Part shown: piece after piece, positions 26,801 to 33,879 of the stretch
Layout of the letters: the number at the start of each line of letters is the position of its first letter
How positions within the stretch are numbered: the stretch's first letter is position 1
Assembly: GCF_002086455.1 (NCBI RefSeq)
Contig: NZ_MVHC01000015.1
Location: 32,624-96,623 of the forward strand
Origin: Mycolicibacter algericus DSM 45454
GTDB taxonomy: Bacteria > Actinomycetota > Actinomycetes > Mycobacteriales > Mycobacteriaceae
DNA length: 64,000 bases
Direction: 5' to 3'
Translations under genes and position numbers: made by a program
Notes under the pieces: generated by a model
Database searches by the model: none
Told to the model about the DNA's origin: nothing
What the model saw: only the letters and a program-made list of their open reading frames with translations

Positions 26801-27340
26801 TTAGGCCGAACCGGCGGGCAGGGCCTGCCCGGCGAAGATCGCCTGGGCCACCCCCGCCACGATCGAGGCGACCTTGAGGGCCTCCAGCACCGCCTCGCGG
26901 CCGACGCCCGCATCGCGGACGACCTGCTCATGAGAGCCGACGCAGGCCTGGCAGCCGTTGATCGCCGAGACCGCGAAGCTCCACAGCTCGAAGGTGGCCT
27001 TGTCGACCCCCGGGTTGCCGATGATGTTCATTCGCAACCCGGGCCGCAGGTCGTCGTAGGCGCCGTCCAGGAAGTGCCGGCCACGGTAGAACACGTTGTT
27101 CATGCCCATGATCGACGCCGCACCCAGAGCGGCCTGGTAGGCCTCGGCCGACAGGTTGTCGGCCGCTTCGGAGCTGATCTCGGCGAACACCGTGGCGTTG
27201 CGTGTCGCCGCGGCGCTGGCCAGCAGGGCGCCCCAGAGCTGCTCCTCGTTCAGCGCGGTGGTGCGAGCGATCGAACCCAGGTTGAGCTTGAGGTCCTTGG
27301 CGAATTCGGGGACCGCGTTCTTGAGATTCTCAATGCTCAT
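26801..27340 (-). CDS. ahpD: alkylhydroperoxidase AhpD
   Basis: 177-residue all-helical thiol peroxidase/adaptor of the carboxymuconolactone decarboxylase fold. The redox motif [10 protein letters not shown] provides the CxxC pair and the proton-relay His. In M. tuberculosis AhpD, with dihydrolipoamide succinyltransferase and dihydrolipoamide dehydrogenase, passes electrons to AhpC. Start ATG 27340 with AAAGGAA on the minus strand. Lies 48 bases after ahpC in the same operon. Confidence 0.95.
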   Translation of the reverse strand: MSIENLKNAVPEFAKDLKLNLGSIARTTALNEEQLWGALLASAAATRNATVFAEISSEAADNLSAEAYQAALGAASIMGMNNVFYRGRHFLDGAYDDLRPGLRMNIIGNPGVDKATFELWSFAVSAINGCQACVGSHEQVVRDAGVGREAVLEALKVASIVAGVAQAIFAGQALPAGSA

Positions 27341-27388
27341 ATGGCGCTATTCCTTTCATCGCCGGCGCGTCGCACCGTGTCGGCTCGG

Positions 27389-27976
27389 TCAGATCGATTC
27401 TTTGAGCAGTTCGCCCACGTTGAGCGTCGGGTCGCCCTTCTTCCAGTTGCACGCGCACAGCTCGTCGGACTGCAGGGCGTCGAGCACCCGCAGCACCTCG
27501 TCGACGTTGCGGCCCACCGAGCCCGCGGTCACCGAGACGAACTGGATCTCGTTGTTGGGGTCGACGATGAAGGTCGCCCGGTCGGCGACGCCGTCGGAGT
27601 TGAGCACACCGGTGGCCTCGGCGAGCTCGCGCTTGAGGTCGGAGAGCATCGGGAACGGCAGCGTCTTGAGGTCCTCGTGCTGGAGACGCCAGTTGTAGTG
27701 CACGAACTCGTTGTCGATCGACACGCCGAGCACCTGCGCGTCGCGGTCGGCGAAGTCATCGTTCAGCTTGCCGAAGGCAGCGATCTCGGTGGGGCAGACG
27801 AAGGTGAAGTCCTTGGGCCAGAAGAATACGATCCGCCACTTGCCCGGGTGGTCGTCGCTGGTGACGGTGGTGAAGAAGTCCTCGGGCCCTTTCGCGTCGA
27901 CCTTCGACAGGTCGCCCGCGATCAGCGCGGTGAGCCGGTAGGACGGGAACTGGTCGCCGATGGTCAGCAGTGCCAT
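27389..27976 (-). CDS. ahpC: alkyl hydroperoxide reductase / peroxiredoxin AhpC
   Basis: Typical two-Cys peroxiredoxin, 195 residues, reducing organic peroxides and peroxynitrite. The peroxidatic Cys is in FTFVCPTEIAAF and the resolving cysteines in ELCACNWKKGDPTL, the same triple-Cys arrangement as mycobacterial AhpC. ATG 27976 has a perfect AAAAGGAG ribosome site; upstream in-frame extension is rejected. Divergent from oxyR with an AT-rich promoter between them, first gene of ahpC-ahpD. Confidence 0.97.
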   Translation of the reverse strand: MALLTIGDQFPSYRLTALIAGDLSKVDAKGPEDFFTTVTSDDHPGKWRIVFFWPKDFTFVCPTEIAAFGKLNDDFADRDAQVLGVSIDNEFVHYNWRLQHEDLKTLPFPMLSDLKRELAEATGVLNSDGVADRATFIVDPNNEIQFVSVTAGSVGRNVDEVLRVLDALQSDELCACNWKKGDPTLNVGELLKESI

Positions 27977-28084
27977 GACACTCCTTTTGGTGTGAGATTT
28001 CGGGGCGCGGACGAGTTCAGTGCCCGCACGCTCCATGTTGCCCTATCTGAATTAAAAATGAAAGGTGATACTTGGCACTACAAT

Positions 28085-28101
28085 TATCGGTATGACCGAT
28101 A
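28085..28101. promoter_or_regulatory. OxyR/LysR-type operator centred on the oxyR start codon
   Basis: TATCGGT-ATG-ACCGATA is a perfect 7-base inverted repeat whose 3-base centre is the oxyR ATG (28092-28094). It contains ATC-N9-GAT, the T-N11-A core of LysR-type sites, and its TATC/GATA arms resemble the TTATC...GATAA arms described for the M. leprae ahpC-oxyR site. About 15 bases upstream an AT-rich stretch (28044-28070) with TATCACCTTT on the minus strand probably carries the ahpC promoter. Binding by OxyR is inferred. Confidence 0.65.
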
Positions 28102-29027
28102 TAAGCTATCAGCCGACCTTGGCCGGCCTGCGGGCATTCGCCGCGGTCGCCGAGAAGCACCACTTCAGCCTCGCGGCGGCCGGCTTGGGCCTGAGCCAGT
28201 CGACGTTGTCGCAGGCCTTGTCGTCACTGGAGTCCGGTCTGGGCATCCAGTTGATAGAGCGGTCCACCCGGCGGGTCTTCCTGACCGCCGAAGGGCAGCA
28301 GCTGCTGCCGCACGCCCACGCGGTGCTCGACGCGGCGGCGCAGTTCTCGGCCGCGGCGGCCGGGGTGGCCGATCCGCTGCAGGGCACCATGCGCCTCGGC
28401 CTGATCCCGACCGTGGCGCCCTACGTGCTGCCCGCCGTGCTGTCCGGCGTCTCGGAACGACTGCCCGGCCTGAACCTGCGGGTGATCGAGGACCAGACGG
28501 AACGACTGCTCACCGGGTTGCGAGAGGGCGCGGTGGACGCCGCGCTGCTGGCATTGCCGACCGAGGCCACCGGCATGACCGAGATGCCCATCTACGACGA
28601 GGATTTCGTGTTGGCGCTTCCGCCCGGACATGCGCTGGCCGGCAAGCGACGGGTCTCGCCCGCTGCGCTGGCGGACCTGCCGCTGTTGCTGCTCGACGAG
28701 GGACACTGCCTGCGCGACCAGGCGCTGGACATCTGCCGCAATGCCGGCGTGCGAGCCCGGTTGACCAACACCCGCGCGGCGTCGCTGGCGACCGCGGTGC
28801 AGTGCGTGACCGGGGGACTGGGGGTGACGTTGATCCCGCAGACGGCGGTCGCGGTCGAAGCCGAACGCAGTGGCTTGGCGCTGGCCTACTTCGCCGCGCC
28901 CCGGCCGGGCCGGCGCATCGGACTGGTGTTTCGCACCTCCAGTGGGCGCGAGGACTCCTACCGGCGACTGGCAGGCGTCATCGGCGACGTGATCGCCGCG
29001 CGACACCAGGTCGATCTGGTCGGATGA
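28092..29027 (+). CDS. oxyR: OxyR, peroxide-sensing LysR-family regulator (intact)
   Basis: Full-length 311-residue LysR-type activator that senses hydrogen peroxide by a disulfide. N-terminal winged helix: [20 protein letters not shown] with recognition helix [16 protein letters not shown]. The two redox cysteines are in [13 protein letters not shown], the same spacing as E. coli Cys199/Cys208. The start ATG 28092 (MTDISYQP) sits at the centre of the operator. M. tuberculosis complex species carry multiple lesions in this gene; here no frameshift or stop is seen. Divergent from ahpC, its expected target. Confidence 0.95.
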   Translation: MTDISYQPTLAGLRAFAAVAEKHHFSLAAAGLGLSQSTLSQALSSLESGLGIQLIERSTRRVFLTAEGQQLLPHAHAVLDAAAQFSAAAAGVADPLQGTMRLGLIPTVAPYVLPAVLSGVSERLPGLNLRVIEDQTERLLTGLREGAVDAALLALPTEATGMTEMPIYDEDFVLALPPGHALAGKRRVSPAALADLPLLLLDEGHCLRDQALDICRNAGVRARLTNTRAASLATAVQCVTGGLGVTLIPQTAVAVEAERSGLALAYFAAPRPGRRIGLVFRTSSGREDSYRRLAGVIGDVIAARHQVDLVG

Positions 29028-29037
29028 GAATCGCTGA

Positions 29038-29274
29038 TCAGTGCGAACCGACCGGCGTGATGTCCAGGGCGAGGTGCCGCAGCGAACCGTTGGCCGGGGC
29101 GGTCGGCGCCGCGGCCAACGTGGCCTCGATGATGCCGCGGACCGTGCACCGGCACCTGCCGCAGTCGCCGCCCGCCCCGCACATTGCGGCAACCTCTTTC
29201 GACGTCGACGCGCCGGCCGCGACGGCGTCGCTCACCATCTGATTGGTGGCTCCGACACAAAGGCATACGTACAT
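29038..29274 (-). CDS. bfd: bacterioferritin-associated ferredoxin-like [2Fe-2S] protein
   Basis: 78 residues with the BFD-type iron-sulfur domain: MYVCLCVGAT at the N-terminus and CGAGGDCGRCRCTV giving the remaining cysteine ligands (C-x-C ... C-x5-6-C-x2-C). In other bacteria Bfd donates electrons to bacterioferritin to release stored iron. ATG 29274 has AGGGG upstream; the open frame starts 8 codons earlier. It begins 11 bases after the stop of the preceding gene on the same strand, so they form an operon, whose upstream region carries an IdeR-like box. bfrA lies divergently 0.9 kb away. Confidence 0.88.
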   Translation of the reverse strand: MYVCLCVGATNQMVSDAVAAGASTSKEVAAMCGAGGDCGRCRCTVRGIIEATLAAAPTAPANGSLRHLALDITPVGSH

Positions 29275-29284
29275 GGCGATACCC

Positions 29285-29980
29285 CTACCGACCGTCATCC
29301 ACAGGCGTCATCAGATCGATTGCAGCAGCGAGCTTTCCGACAAAGGGTCGGGGGTACCCTGCGGCCCCGGAACCGATCATCCACTCCGCGGCGGTGTCCG
29401 GATGGTCGATCCAGCGTTGCGCGCTTGCCGCACTGTCGATCTCCAGCAGCGTCATCACCTCATTCCCGTCGTCGACGGCCTGATACACCCACACTTTGCG
29501 CACGCCGGCCCCGGCGAATCGATCCAGTCCGCGGTGCACATTGGCCATCAGATCCGCAGGATCGGCCACGGTGGATACCACCCCGACGATCACCTCCGAC
29601 CCGAGCTGCTGCGGGCCGGGCTGGGCCAGGTTGATCTTCTCTTTGACCTCGCCGGCGAAGATCGCCGGCAAGTCGTTGACTCCGGAGCGGTCGAACCATT
29701 CGAAGATGGCGGGGGAGCGCAGCAACTCCTTGACCGACACGCGGTGGCGCAGGCCGATCGTCACCAGCACCCGGTCGGTTTCGAACGCCGAGGTGTAGAG
29801 CACCGCGTGGCGGGCGCCGAGGCTGAGAAGCGGCGCATGGTCGTCGCGGATCAGCGACCAGGTCCGGTCAACGTCATCAACCCGGTAGTCCAGTGCCAGC
29901 ACCAGTGAGTGCGGATCGTCGTGACGGGACACACCGTGGCCCGAACTGCCGACACGGCGGCCTGGCGTGGCGAGTCTCAT
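29285..29980 (-). CDS. conserved mycobacterial protein, possible iron-regulated (Rv1874-like)
   Basis: 231 residues, similar to the length I recall for Rv1874; no enzymatic motif recognised. The N-terminal half (HSLVLALDYRVDDVDRTWSL...) and the C-terminal half (VWVYQAVDDGNEVMTLLEID) each look like a small alpha/beta ferredoxin-like unit, the second resembling antibiotic-monooxygenase/fatty-acid-binding-like folds. ATG 29980 is one base from the IdeR-like box, so if that box is a repressor site the transcript would be leaderless or translation would start downstream, e.g. GTG 29932. Operon with bfd. Confidence 0.7.
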   Translation of the reverse strand: MRLATPGRRVGSSGHGVSRHDDPHSLVLALDYRVDDVDRTWSLIRDDHAPLLSLGARHAVLYTSAFETDRVLVTIGLRHRVSVKELLRSPAIFEWFDRSGVNDLPAIFAGEVKEKINLAQPGPQQLGSEVIVGVVSTVADPADLMANVHRGLDRFAGAGVRKVWVYQAVDDGNEVMTLLEIDSAASAQRWIDHPDTAAEWMIGSGAAGYPRPFVGKLAAAIDLMTPVDDGR

Positions 29981-29981
29981 G

Positions 29982-30000
29982 TTAGTAGAGTCTAACCTAA
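29982..30000 (-). promoter_or_regulatory. IdeR-type iron box
   Basis: On the minus strand the 19 bases TTAGGTTAGACTCTACTAA match the IdeR consensus TTAGGTTAGGCTAACCTAA at 15 of 19 positions, including the whole left half-site. It lies directly before the start of the Rv1874-like/bfd operon and about 205 bases upstream of divergent bfrA. IdeR-Fe represses uptake genes and activates bfrA in M. tuberculosis, so one box may serve both directions. Strong match; function inferred. Confidence 0.75.
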
Positions 30001-30203
30001 CTTCAGCGCATCGCGTAGGGCTGGCCGGCGACCCGCTTCCGCCGAACGCCGAGCCGATGCGCCGATTCGACGCGCCGAGACACGGGTAATCACCCCCCTG
30101 GCACATCCGACCTGCACTAGATTGAGATTCGGCGCGTTACGGCGATGAGTCACCCCGTCCGTCGCGGCCGGCATGCGAGGTTCTTCACCCCAGAGGAGTG
30201 ATC

Positions 30204-30686
30204 ATGCAAGGCGACCCGGAGGTTCTCAAACTGCTCAACGAGCAGCTGACCAGTGAACTCACCGCGATCAACCAGTACTTCCTGCACGCGAAGATGCAGG
30301 AGAACTGGGGCTTCACCGAGCTGGCCGGCCACACCCGCGAAGAGTCGATGGAGGAGATGCGCCACGCCGAGACGGTCACCGACCGGATTCTGGTACTCGG
30401 CGGCCTGCCGAACTATCAGCGCATCGGCTCCCTGCGCATCGGCCAGACGATCCGCGAACAGTTCGAGAGCGACCTGGCGCTGGAAAATGATGTGCTCAAC
30501 CGGCTGCGACCGGGCATCGTCATGTGCCGCGAAAAGCAGGACAGCACGACTGCCAAGATTCTCGAGGCCATCCTCGTCGATGAGGAATCCCACATCGACC
30601 ATCTGGAGACGCAACTGGAGCTGATGGACAAGCTGGGCGAGGCGCTGTACTCGGCACAGTGCGTCTCCCGCCCGCCGACCACGTGA
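30204..30686 (+). CDS. bfrA: bacterioferritin
   Basis: Haem-containing ferritin-like iron storage subunit, 160 residues, forming a 24-mer cage. N-terminal MQGDPEVLKLLNEQLTSE matches mycobacterial BfrA closely. Ferroxidase ligands lie in the helices LTAINQYFLHA (Glu/Tyr), EEMRHAETV (ExxH) and LVDEESHIDHLE (ExxH); the haem Met is near LPNYQRIGSL. ATG 30204 with GAGGAG upstream is preferred over the ATG two codons earlier. Divergent from the IdeR-boxed bfd operon. Confidence 0.97.
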   Translation: MQGDPEVLKLLNEQLTSELTAINQYFLHAKMQENWGFTELAGHTREESMEEMRHAETVTDRILVLGGLPNYQRIGSLRIGQTIREQFESDLALENDVLNRLRPGIVMCREKQDSTTAKILEAILVDEESHIDHLETQLELMDKLGEALYSAQCVSRPPTT

Positions 30687-30703
30687 CGACGCCCCCAGTC
30701 GAT

Positions 30704-30729
30704 GCGGGTACCCGGTAGCGGGTATCCGC
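30704..30729. terminator. stem-loop between bfrA and the MFS gene
   Basis: GCGGGTACCCG and CGGGTATCCGC form an 11-base-pair stem with one wobble-type mismatch around a GTAG loop. It starts 17 bases after bfrA and ends 7 bases before the MFS ATG. No T-run follows, so it may be a weak terminator, an operator, or a structure limiting MFS translation. Confidence 0.4.
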
Positions 30730-30736
30730 CACCGGT

Positions 30737-32797
30737 ATGAGCAATTCGACGCCGGTCGCAGCGGACACGCGGCCTGCGCCGGTCAGCCCGCAGCGTCGCA
30801 ACCTGATCTTCTTGGCGATCGTGTTCGGCATGCTGATGGCCGCGCTCGATCAGACCATCGTCGCCACGGCTTTGCCGACGATCGTGTCGGATCTGGGCAA
30901 CGCCGGCCACCAGTCCTGGGTGATCACCAGCTACCTGCTGACGTCGACTTTCGCGACGGTCCTGGCGGGCAAGCTCGGCGACCTGTTCGGGCGCAAGCTG
31001 GTCTTCCAGGGCGCCGTGGTGTGCTTCGTGCTCGGCTCGGTGCTGTGCGGGCTGTCCACGTCGATGGTGATGCTGGTCGGCGCCCGCGCGTTGCAGGGTG
31101 TCGGGGGCGGTGGCGTCACGGTCACCGCGACCGCGCTGATCGGTGAGGTCATCCCGCTGCGCGACCGGGGCCGCTACCAGGGCATGTTGGGCGCGGTCTT
31201 CGGCGTCACGACCGTGATCGGCCCGCTGCTGGGCGGCTATTTCACCGACTACCTGACCTGGCGCTGGGCGTTCTGGATCAACGTGCCGATCTCGGTGGTC
31301 GTGATGGTCGTGGCCGGGGCGGCGATCCCGGCGCTGGCCGACCGGGCAAAGCCGGTGATCGACTACGCCGGCATCGTGCTGATCGGGTTGGGCGCAACCG
31401 GATTGACGCTGGCGACCAGTTGGGGCGGCACCCGCTACGGCTGGGGCTCGGTGACGATCATCGGGCTGTTCGCCGCGTCCGTGGCGGCACTGGCGTTGTT
31501 CGCCCGGGTGGAAAGCCGGGTCGCGGCTCCCATCCTGCCGACCCGGCTCTTCGCCGACCCGGTGTTCGCGGTGTGCTGTGTGCTGGCGTTCGTGGTCGGC
31601 TTCGCGATGCTGGGCGCGCTGACCTTCCTGCCAACCTTCATGCAGTACGTCGACGGCGTCTCGGCGATCAGCTCCGGGCTGCGCACGCTGCCGATGGTGG
31701 TGGGCATGCTCGTGACCTCCACTGGCAGCGGCACCCTGGTCGGCCGAACCGGCCGCTACAAGATCTTCCCGGTGGCCGGCACCGCCCTGATGACGATCGC
31801 GTTCGCGCTGATGTCGCAGATGGACGCCGCCACACCGGCGTGGCTGCAGTCGGCTTACCTGCTGCTGCTGGGTGCCGGTATCGGACTGTCGATGCAGGTC
31901 CTGGTGCTGGTCGTGCAGAACACCTCGAGCTTCGCCGATCTCGGCGTGGCCATTTCCGGGGTCACCTTCTTCCGAACCATCGGCAGCTCCTTCGGTGCTG
32001 CGGTGTTCGGGTCGCTGTTCGTCAACTTCCTGGACCGCCGACTGGGTCCGGCGCTCAGCGCCGCCGGGTTGACGGCCGATGCAGCCGGTTCCCCCGAAGC
32101 GCTGCACCGACTGCCGCCGCAGCAGGCGGCGCCGATCGTGCAGGCCTACGCCGAGTCACTCGGCCAGGTCTTCTTCTGGGCCGCGCCGGTCGCGCTGCTC
32201 GGGTTCGTGCTGGCGCTGTTCCTGCGCGAGGTTCCGCTCAAGGAGTTGCACGACAGTGCGGTCGACCTCGGCGACGGGTTCGGCATGCCCACCACCGCAT
32301 CGTCGGACGAACTGCTGGAGACCGCGATCGGCCGGCTGCTGCGCAACGAACCCGGTGTGCGACTGCGCAGCATCGCGCTGCGACCGGACTGCGAACTCGA
32401 CGTGGCCGGGTTGTGGACGGTGCTGCGCATCTACCGCTACACCCAGGTGTTCCGCACCGCGCGGCTCAGCGACATCGGCAAGAACCTGCGGGTGCCCTAC
32501 GAGATCCTCGAACCCACCGTCGACCGCCTGGTCGCTCAGGGTTATGCGCTGCGCGACGGCGACCACCTGTGGCTCACCCGGGTCGGACTGCAGCAGGTGC
32601 GGTTCGTGACCTCGCTGATCCAGGAGGGGGTGAGCGACAAGCTGTCCCGCTCGCCCGCCTTCGAGGGCCGCCCGGAGCGCGGCGAGATCGAAGCCGCGCT
32701 GCAGCGGATCGCCCACCGCGCACTCGTCGACCGGGACTGGTCGGCAAACGAGGCAGAGTTCGCCGGCACGGCCCATGCTGATGGCAAAGCCGATTAG
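30737..32797 (+). CDS. DHA2-family multidrug MFS transporter with C-terminal winged-helix-like domain
   Basis: 686 residues, matching Rv1877. Residues ~20-500 hold the 14-helix drug:H+ antiporter fold with motif A-like KLGDLFGRK, the early DQTIVATALPTI motif D1 typical of DHA2, and motif C region GAVFGVTTVIGPLLGGYF. A long cytosolic tail of ~185 residues follows; it contains YEILEPTVDRLVAQGYALRD-GDHLWLTR, which looks like a MarR-type recognition helix and wing. The tail is part of the family in mycobacteria rather than an accident here. No clear ribosome site precedes ATG 30737. Substrates unknown. Confidence 0.9.
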   Translation: MSNSTPVAADTRPAPVSPQRRNLIFLAIVFGMLMAALDQTIVATALPTIVSDLGNAGHQSWVITSYLLTSTFATVLAGKLGDLFGRKLVFQGAVVCFVLGSVLCGLSTSMVMLVGARALQGVGGGGVTVTATALIGEVIPLRDRGRYQGMLGAVFGVTTVIGPLLGGYFTDYLTWRWAFWINVPISVVVMVVAGAAIPALADRAKPVIDYAGIVLIGLGATGLTLATSWGGTRYGWGSVTIIGLFAASVAALALFARVESRVAAPILPTRLFADPVFAVCCVLAFVVGFAMLGALTFLPTFMQYVDGVSAISSGLRTLPMVVGMLVTSTGSGTLVGRTGRYKIFPVAGTALMTIAFALMSQMDAATPAWLQSAYLLLLGAGIGLSMQVLVLVVQNTSSFADLGVAISGVTFFRTIGSSFGAAVFGSLFVNFLDRRLGPALSAAGLTADAAGSPEALHRLPPQQAAPIVQAYAESLGQVFFWAAPVALLGFVLALFLREVPLKELHDSAVDLGDGFGMPTTASSDELLETAIGRLLRNEPGVRLRSIALRPDCELDVAGLWTVLRIYRYTQVFRTARLSDIGKNLRVPYEILEPTVDRLVAQGYALRDGDHLWLTRVGLQQVRFVTSLIQEGVSDKLSRSPAFEGRPERGEIEAALQRIAHRALVDRDWSANEAEFAGTAHADGKAD

Positions 32798-32808
32798 CAT
32801 CGGCGGGT

Positions 32809-33303
32809 ATGAGCCGAATCGGAGATTTCCCCGCAGATGACTTGATGGCCTGGATGACGAAGTCGCCCGAACTCGCTGCGGGCATCGGTGGATTCAGCAC
32901 CGCGGTCTACAACAACGGCCGGCTGCCCATGCGCACCCGGGAGCTGGCCCGGATGGTGATCGCCTTCGACAACGAGTGCGCGGTCTGCGTCAACACCCGC
33001 GACGCCGACGGCCCGGCGGCCGGCGTGAGCGAGGACCTCTACGAGCATGTGTCGGAATGGCGCACCTGGCCCGGCTACAGCGACGCCGAACGGCTCGCCG
33101 CCGAGTTCGCCCACCGCTTCGCCACCGACCACACCGGGCTGCGGGACGACGAGGACTTCTGGTCGCGGTGCGCCGAGCACTTCAGCGACGAGCTGCTCGC
33201 CGACCTCGCGCTGTCGTGCGCGCTGTGGTTGGGCATGGGGCGGTTTCTGCGCACCATGGACATCGGTCAGGCTTGCGCGTTCACGCTGCCGAGTCGGGCA
33301 TGA
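32809..33303 (+). CDS. carboxymuconolactone decarboxylase/AhpD-like family protein
   Basis: 164-residue helical protein. NGRLPMRTRELARMVIAFDNECAVCVNTR shows the AhpD-type helix with a CxxC (CAVC), but the usual His three residues after the second Cys is Asn/Thr-Arg, so peroxidase relay chemistry is incomplete. Family members serve as peroxidases or decarboxylases. Begins 11 bases after the MFS transporter on the same strand and may be co-transcribed. Confidence 0.78.
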   Translation: MSRIGDFPADDLMAWMTKSPELAAGIGGFSTAVYNNGRLPMRTRELARMVIAFDNECAVCVNTRDADGPAAGVSEDLYEHVSEWRTWPGYSDAERLAAEFAHRFATDHTGLRDDEDFWSRCAEHFSDELLADLALSCALWLGMGRFLRTMDIGQACAFTLPSRA

Positions 33304-33320
33304 CAACGCAGCGGTGACCC

Positions 33321-33800
33321 TCAGATCAGCCCGGTGGCGTCGAACACCCACGACATGTCGGCGTCGGCCAGATCCGCCAGCCAGGTCGGTGGGGCGTGGG
33401 CGGTCAGGCCGGCCATGTCCCAGTAGTCCTTCCACAGCGTGATCTTGCCGTCGACCACCTTGTGCACGGTGACGAAGCGCAACAGCGCGGTTTCGCCGGT
33501 GGCCCAGGTCCAGGTCTCGGAGTGCTCGTAGACGACGTCGGAGCCCTCGGCGACCAACAACCCCGGGTGGTTGACGTATCCGGCCAGCGGCTGAAGACCG
33601 ACCTTGAGGCGCTTGATGATGTCGTGCGGGCCGCGGGCGGCCGCGGTCGGCCCCACCGGCATGTCGACATAGATGCAGTCTTGTGCCAGAACGGCTTTCA
33701 CCGCATCCCAGTCGCGGCGCGACAGAGCCTGCCACATCCCGGTGACGATCTGCTTGACGTCGGGCGACACCCCGACTCCGTGTTCCGGCGGACGACTCAC
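33321..33800 (-). CDS. limonene-1,2-epoxide hydrolase / SnoaL-like protein
   Basis: 159-residue cone-shaped alpha+beta barrel protein. The pattern LSRRDWDAVKAVLAQDCIYVDMPVG, the Arg in ALLRFVTVHKVVDGKITLWKDYWD and the paired Asp residues agree with the limonene epoxide hydrolase family (Rv2740/EphG type), whose Asp-Arg-Asp triad opens epoxides with water. Start GTG 33800; GTG 33770 with GGAG upstream is equally possible. Convergent with the preceding gene. Confidence 0.8.
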   Translation of the reverse strand: MSRPPEHGVGVSPDVKQIVTGMWQALSRRDWDAVKAVLAQDCIYVDMPVGPTAAARGPHDIIKRLKVGLQPLAGYVNHPGLLVAEGSDVVYEHSETWTWATGETALLRFVTVHKVVDGKITLWKDYWDMAGLTAHAPPTWLADLADADMSWVFDATGLI

Positions 33801-33879
33801 ACGCCGGAATATACGCGGGCACCGGTCAGGTGTCCGAGCGGCACCGATGCACCTTTAGAGTCTGAGGCGGGAGGTGGGC

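Noticed and set aside
28092..29027. oxyR as a pseudogene, as in M. tuberculosis
   Set aside because: The frame is uninterrupted, with both redox cysteines and a full helix-turn-helix.
26537..29242. 901-codon open frame on the plus strand
   Set aside because: It runs antisense through lldD2, ahpD and ahpC and then in the wrong frame of oxyR; a high-GC shadow.
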